Assembly: GCA_964642315.1 (NCBI GenBank)
Contig: CAZXOG010000001.1
Span: 504,604 to 568,603, forward strand
DNA: 64,000 nucleotides
Reading direction: 5' to 3'
DNA from: JAGVDM01 sp964642315
Lineage (GTDB): Bacteria > Patescibacteriota > Gracilibacteria > Peribacterales > Peribacteraceae
Below are positions 60,293-64,000 of this stretch, piece after piece. The position numbers were made by a program, and so were the translations under genes. Position 1 is the stretch's first letter; every line of letters begins with the position of its first letter. Under the pieces are notes generated by a model that was not told the DNA's origin, ran no database searches, and worked only from the letters and a program-made list of their open reading frames with translations.

Positions 60293-60682
60293 ATGCAACG
60301 CATCACACACATTCTCATGAGCGCAAGCGCTCTCTGCCTTGTGGCCTGCAGCAGCGCGCAGGGCTCCGTGGCTCAGGATCCTCCGCCTGCCGCCGGCCAA
60401 GAGGCCCCTCCTCAGGCAGCCCTGCCGGAACCAAAGGCGGCGGGAACGACATTCGCCATGGCAACGATCGCGGAGCACAATTCCAAAGAGAGCTGCTACA
60501 CGGCCGTGGACGGCCTCGTGTACGACATCACGCCGTACATTCCGAACCATCCCGGCGGCGAGAAGAACATCATGAAAATCTGCGGGCGTGACGGCAGCAG
60601 CATGTTCGGCCGCAAGCACGGCAAGAACGAAAAGGCCAAAGCGCAGCTTGCCTCGATGCAGATCGGGATTCTCGCAAACTGA
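60293..60682 (+). CDS. Cytochrome-b5-like heme-binding lipoprotein
   Basis: The 129-residue protein has a signal peptide with lipobox LVAC, a Pro/Ala-rich linker and a cytochrome b5 domain. The domain is seen in 'CYTAVDGLVYDITPYI', the heme-ligand motif 'NHPGGEKNIMKICGRD' and a second His in 'GRKHGKN'. It should carry a surface-exposed heme. TAGCAT (60281-60286) ends 6 nt before ATG 60293. Its stop and the next ATG overlap (TGATG), so it is coupled to a membrane partner. Confidence 0.82.
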   Translation: MQRITHILMSASALCLVACSSAQGSVAQDPPPAAGQEAPPQAALPEPKAAGTTFAMATIAEHNSKESCYTAVDGLVYDITPYIPNHPGGEKNIMKICGRDGSSMFGRKHGKNEKAKAQLASMQIGILAN

Positions 60683-61092
60683 TGACACAGCTGCACCTCC
60701 TCTTCCTGGCATACAGCGCCGTGTGCATCCTCGTGAGCGATCACTTGGGGATGCAGTACTTCCTCGGCAGAAAACCGCTGCTCCCCGCCCGCACGATGAC
60801 CCTCCTGCACCGCCTGGTGTGGATCGGCCTGCTTGGCATGATTGCAACCGGCGTGGCACTCGCGTTGCCGGATTGGGACTACTACGCAACCGATCCCGCT
60901 TTCCTGCTCAAGATGGGGCTTGTCGGCGTGCTCTGCCTCAACGGGCTCTTCATCGGCAGGCTGATGCACACGGCAACGATGGTGCCATTCCGGGAACTTC
61001 CGCGCGGGAAGAAGCTCCTGCTCCTCACAAGCGGCGGCGCATCTGGAGCGGGGTGGATCTGCGCGACGCTGATCGGGTTCTTCTGGCTGTAA
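60682..61092 (+). CDS. Four-TM membrane protein coupled to the cytochrome-b5 lipoprotein
   Basis: The 136-residue protein has four hydrophobic segments (about residues 3-20, 42-62, 74-96, 113-135) with His residues at segment ends (DHLG, LLHRL, RLMHTA), a layout that could bind heme or a quinone. No family is firmly recognised. The TGATG overlap with the b5 gene implies a joint function, perhaps electron transfer. Confidence 0.65.
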   Translation: MTQLHLLFLAYSAVCILVSDHLGMQYFLGRKPLLPARTMTLLHRLVWIGLLGMIATGVALALPDWDYYATDPAFLLKMGLVGVLCLNGLFIGRLMHTATMVPFRELPRGKKLLLLTSGGASGAGWICATLIGFFWL

Positions 61093-61102
61093 AAACTCGC
61101 GA

Positions 61103-61183
61103 AGACGGGCTGTGCCTGCCTGGAGCGACACCGTAAAGGGAAAGAGAGCTCGCGAGAGGAAACCGACAAGGTTTCCTTTCGCG
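61103..61183. repeat. Dispersed two-hairpin element, copy B (bidirectional terminator)
   Basis: Hairpin 1 (61103-61121) pairs 7 of 8 positions. The spacer GGAGCGACACCGTAAAGGG is nearly identical to the other copies. Hairpin 2 (61151-61183) is a 14-bp stem around GACAA with one G-U pair, almost the same sequence as copy A. It lies between the b5 operon and tRNA-Gln. Confidence 0.72.
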
Positions 61184-61188
61184 CTTAA

Positions 61189-61263
61189 TGGCTGGGGAGG
61201 AAGGATTCGAACCTTCGATTGGCGGATCCAAAGTCCGCTGCCTTACCACTTGGCTACTCCCCA
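61189..61263 (-). tRNA. tRNA-Gln (anticodon UUG)
   Basis: The cloverleaf has acceptor TGGGGAG/CTCCCCA, anticodon arm GCGGA-CTTTGGA-TCCGC giving UUG, a T-loop TTCGAATC, discriminator G and an encoded CCA (61189-61191). Confidence 0.95.
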
Positions 61264-61422
61264 ATGATGCAAGCGCATGACACGTGAAGCGTCGCTCCAC
61301 GAAGCCATCCAAGTACATTGTACCGGAAGTGTCGCGAGAGCTCACGGGAATTCGGGTCCAGGCAGCGGAAAAATTTGAAATATTTCCAAAATAGATTCCT
61401 GGAAACCTTTTGCTAATTAATC
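61264..61422. other. Non-coding gap before the giant repeat-protein gene
   Basis: The stretch turns AT-rich toward its right end. It holds the tRNA-Gln promoter region but no gene or strong hairpin that I can support. Confidence 0.4.
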
Positions 61423-61450
61423 TTGACAATTTGATACATTTAAATAATAT
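61423..61450 (+). promoter_or_regulatory. Promoter of the giant repeat protein
   Basis: TTGACA (61423-61428), 16 bp, TAATAT (61445-61450), then a leader of about 30 nt, AT- and pyrimidine-rich, to ATG 61485. The architecture is like that of the DUF11 gene at 4456. Confidence 0.65.
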
Positions 61451-61484
61451 CCTTGCCTATTTTGCAATATTTCTCCCTACTACC

Positions 61485-64000
61485 ATGTCCGCACGTCGTT
61501 CTTGGGCAGTTGTGAGCATGACCTCGCTCGTGCTCACGCAGCTCCACGCAAGTGGGTTCATCACCACTGCGGAACTTCCTCTTGCTCCGGCAGAGAAAGC
61601 CATTGCCGCCACCACGGAGTGCAACGACGGAGCCGATAATGACGGCGACGGGAAAATCGACGCCCTCACGACGAGCACGGCAGGAGGTGGGAACTTCCAC
61701 ATTGAATCCGCAGAACCCAAGTACGGCAAAACATGGATCGCGAGCATCACCTGCCGCGCAAGCAATGGCAGCACCTCGACAGTCGGCGGCACAGGGAATC
61801 CGGGTGTCGTGATGAGCGCCGTTTCCTCAGCCATTCAACAGAAAGGCCTCCCCTACACGCGCCCGACCGTTCCGCTCATCCGCAGCGACGGCGCATGGGA
61901 TACAGACCAGAACCTGCACATGCCGACGCTCACCGCGGTATGCCAGATCCTCGGTTACGAAAGCTACGTCTCCTCCACCTGCCGTGATGAGGAGCGCAGC
62001 GGCCTGTACCCGGGCGGCAAGTGCAACTTCCACTCCCCGCACGACAACCAGCACTACCGGTTCTCCGGCACCATCTCCCTCCCCGCCTGCAGCGACGGCA
62101 GGGATAACGACGGCGACGGCAAGACGGATTACCCGGCAGACACGGGCTGCGCGAACGGGAACGACACGAGTGAGGTGCAGCACGATTCCGACTGTTCGGA
62201 TCCGAATGACACAACGGAACATGCCCTGCAATGTCAGGACGGCATCGATAATGATGGTGACGGCGCCACGGATTACCCAGCGGACTTTAGCTGCGGCAAC
62301 GCAACGGATGATGATGAAACGAACCCGAAGGCCCAGTGTGGCGACGGCGTAGATAACGACGGGGACGGCAAGACCGACTACCCGCAGGATCCGGGCTGCA
62401 CGAGCAAGCAGGATAACGACGAGTCGCCGGTGAACAGCCAGTGCAACGATGGGGTGGATAACGATCAGGATGGCGCGACCGACTTCCCGAACGACTTCAG
62501 CTGTACATCGGCAACCGACAACGACGAGACGAACCCGAAAGCGGCATGCCAGGATGGCGTGGATAACGACGGGGACGGCAAGACCGACTATCCCACCGAT
62601 CCGGGTTGCACGAGCAAGCAGGATAACGATGAAGGACCGGTGAACAGCCAGTGTGGCGACGGCGTGGATAACGACGGTGACGGTGCGGCAGATTACCCGA
62701 ATGATTTCAGCTGTACTTCAGTGGCAGACGACGACGAGACGAACCCGAAGGCGGCATGCCAGGATGGCGTGGATAACGACGGCGATGGCAAGACCGACTA
62801 TCCGCAGGATCCGGGCTGCACGAGCAAGCAGGATAACGATGAGTCGCCGGTGAACAGCCAGTGCAACGATGGGGTGGATAACGACGGCGATGGCGCCACC
62901 GATTACCCGGCGGACTTCAGCTGCACGAGCTCGACGGATGACGATGAGACGAACCCGAAGGCGGCATGCCAGGATGGTGTGGATAACGACGGGGACGGCA
63001 AGACCGACTACCCGCAGGATCCGGGCTGCACGAACAAGCAGGATAACGATGAGTATAATCAGCCGCAGGCCGATCTCTCGGTGACGAAGACCGGTCCGTC
63101 CTCCGTTGTGAGAGGCAGCACGGTGACATACACCGTCACGGCCTCCAACGCGGGGCCAGATACGGCGACAACCGTCGTCGTGAGTGACCCGATCCCGAAC
63201 GGCCTCACCTTCAACCAGGGTGCAAGCACCAGCGGGTGCGTGCAGAACGGCAGTACTGTTCTCTGCAACAACTTCTCGCTCACGAAGAACCAGAGCAAGA
63301 CGTTCTCGATCGTCTTCACGGTCTCCTCATCTGTTGCATGCTCTTCGACAATTGCGAACACCGCTGTAGTTTCCGCCTCTTCCACGGATCCGAATTCCAT
63401 CAACAACCAGAGCACGACGGTCTCCACCACGGTGACCTGCAACCAATGCTCCGACGGCGTGGATAACGATAGCGACGGCGCCACCGACTACCCGGCGGAC
63501 TTCAGCTGCAGTGATGCAAATGACAATGACGAGAGCAGCCCCAAGGCACAGTGCCAGGACGGCCTCGACAACGATGGCGATAACCGCATTGATTACCCGA
63601 ACGATCCGGGCTGCACGAGCAAGCAGGATAACGATGAGTCGCCGGTGAACAGCCAGTGCAACGATGGCGTGGATAACGATCAGGACGGTGCAGTGGACTA
63701 CCCGGCAGACTTTAGCTGCTCCAGTGCAACAGATGACGATGAGACAAACCCGAAGGCCCAGTGCCAGGATGGCGTGGATAACGACGGGGACGGCAAGACC
63801 GACTACCCGCAGGATCCGGGCTGCACGAGCAAGCAGGATAACGACGAGTCGCCGGTGAACAGCCAGTGCAACGACGGCGTGGATAACGATCAGGACGGCG
63901 CGACCGATTACCCGGCGGACTATAGCTGCACATCGGCAACCGACAACGATGAGACGAACCCGAAGGCGGCATGCCAGGATGGCGTAGATAACGACGGGGA
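61485..64000 (+). CDS. Giant secreted Cys/Asp-rich repeat protein (start; continues beyond the window)
   Basis: The frame is open from ATG 61485 to the window end (over 838 residues). It has a short signal-like N-terminus and a first CNDGADNDGDG motif at C46. A unique domain of about 150 residues with several Cys follows. Then come at least 15 units of a 35-residue repeat, each with C1, D-G-x-D-N-D-x-D-G, T-D-Y-P and C21. Two unit types alternate (ends ...ESPVNSQ and ...ETNPKAA). A DUF11-like domain (about 63066-63440) interrupts the array. The Asp pattern resembles calcium loops of thrombospondin type 3 or dockerin repeats. It is probably a surface adhesin or stalk; the end and anchor are outside the window. 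Confidence 0.85.
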   Translation, partial: MSARRSWAVVSMTSLVLTQLHASGFITTAELPLAPAEKAIAATTECNDGADNDGDGKIDALTTSTAGGGNFHIESAEPKYGKTWIASITCRASNGSTSTVGGTGNPGVVMSAVSSAIQQKGLPYTRPTVPLIRSDGAWDTDQNLHMPTLTAVCQILGYESYVSSTCRDEERSGLYPGGKCNFHSPHDNQHYRFSGTISLPACSDGRDNDGDGKTDYPADTGCANGNDTSEVQHDSDCSDPNDTTEHALQCQDGIDNDGDGATDYPADFSCGNATDDDETNPKAQCGDGVDNDGDGKTDYPQDPGCTSKQDNDESPVNSQCNDGVDNDQDGATDFPNDFSCTSATDNDETNPKAACQDGVDNDGDGKTDYPTDPGCTSKQDNDEGPVNSQCGDGVDNDGDGAADYPNDFSCTSVADDDETNPKAACQDGVDNDGDGKTDYPQDPGCTSKQDNDESPVNSQCNDGVDNDGDGATDYPADFSCTSSTDDDETNPKAACQDGVDNDGDGKTDYPQDPGCTNKQDNDEYNQPQADLSVTKTGPSSVVRGSTVTYTVTASNAGPDTATTVVVSDPIPNGLTFNQGASTSGCVQNGSTVLCNNFSLTKNQSKTFSIVFTVSSSVACSSTIANTAVVSASSTDPNSINNQSTTVSTTVTCNQCSDGVDNDSDGATDYPADFSCSDANDNDESSPKAQCQDGLDNDGDNRIDYPNDPGCTSKQDNDESPVNSQCNDGVDNDQDGAVDYPADFSCSSATDDDETNPKAQCQDGVDNDGDGKTDYPQDPGCTSKQDNDESPVNSQCNDGVDNDQDGATDYPADYSCTSATDNDETNPKAACQDGVDNDG
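62232..63065 (+). repeat. Tandem coding repeat array 1 (eight 105-bp units)
   Basis: Eight in-frame units begin at 62232, 62337, 62442, 62547, 62652, 62757, 62862 and 62967, exactly 105 bp apart. Alternate units are nearly identical, giving a 210-bp higher-order period, which points to recent duplication. Confidence 0.92.
63447..64000 (+). repeat. Tandem coding repeat array 2 (105-bp units, truncated by window)
   Basis: Units begin at 63447, 63552, 63657, 63762, 63867 and 63972. The first two are more diverged (SDANDNDESSPKAQ, GDNRIDYPND) and the later ones match array 1 closely. Confidence 0.92.

Noticed and set aside
62232..64000. Regular direct repeats that could look like a CRISPR array or satellite DNA
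   Set aside because: The 105-bp units have no distinct spacers and keep one open reading frame with codon-level conservation, so they are protein repeats.
1..64000. Alternative genetic code (UGA as Gly, as in Gracilibacteria/SR1)
   Set aside because: Many well-defined genes end in TGA at the family-expected length (for example nadK, prmC, purA, rluD) and none needs TGA read-through.

Overview
This 64 kb window is gene-dense, GC-rich (roughly 60% by eye) bacterial chromosome. I place it in the CPR/Patescibacteria, most likely on the Peregrinibacteria/Peribacteria side. The reasons are the mix of core housekeeping genes with few biosynthetic genes, a T4SS-pilin-like small membrane protein, a baseplate-J-like membrane protein, DUF11 surface proteins with an LPxTG-like tail, an orphan PilT-type ATPase, and many short unique proteins. 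TGA is an ordinary stop codon here, so the recoded Gracilibacteria/SR1 lineages are excluded. The taxonomic call is inference, because no 16S gene is present.

Layout. 1-7.5 kb: tRNA-Ile(UAU), a CDP-alcohol phosphatidyltransferase, rplI, an orphan oligopeptide-binding protein, secG, tRNA-Val, a large DUF11 surface protein, a pilin-like protein, khpA and rpsP. 7.5-13.3 kb: two GT4 glycosyltransferases, prmC, purA, a frameshifted unknown gene and nadK. 13.3-24.4 kb: two small unknown genes, fbp, gap, mraY, dnaB, recA, an SGNH hydrolase, a lipoprotein, a sigma-region-4/HARE-HTH protein, ruvX and rpsT. 24.5-34.7 kb: glmS, a class B penicillin-binding protein, a PilT-like ATPase, a FecR/Ig-like surface protein, rluD and tyrS. 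34.7-42.5 kb is the accessory part: short unknown genes, secreted Cys-rich and Sel1-like proteins, a protein with two sigma-70-region-2-like segments, and a tyrosine recombinase next to a good dif site. 42.5-61.3 kb: a YdcF/baseplate-J pair, pgk, a degenerate AroE-domain protein, a WecA-like transferase, two M23 peptidases, a TsaE-HD fusion, rarA, miaA, clpP, tgt, rplU, a two-domain glycosyltransferase, an Smr protein, a cytochrome-b5-like lipoprotein with a membrane partner, and tRNA-Gln. 61.4 kb to the end: the start of a giant Cys- and Asp-rich repeat protein that runs off the window.

How it works together. Three glycolysis/gluconeogenesis genes (gap, fbp, pgk), glmS, mraY, the PBP and the M23 enzymes point to an organism with sugar interconversion and a peptidoglycan wall. 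Several surface proteins (DUF11, SLH, FecR/Ig, 35-residue repeats) share calcium-loop-like and Cys-rich motifs.

The strongest window-wide signal is in gene expression. About half of the 66 coding starts (32 by my count) have a TANNNT-type -10 box ending only 6-9 nt before the start codon, which predicts leaderless mRNAs. Most remaining first genes have short pyrimidine-rich leaders. I found almost no Shine-Dalgarno sequences. A second dispersed signal is a family of two-hairpin elements (four full copies) at gene ends, probably bidirectional terminators.
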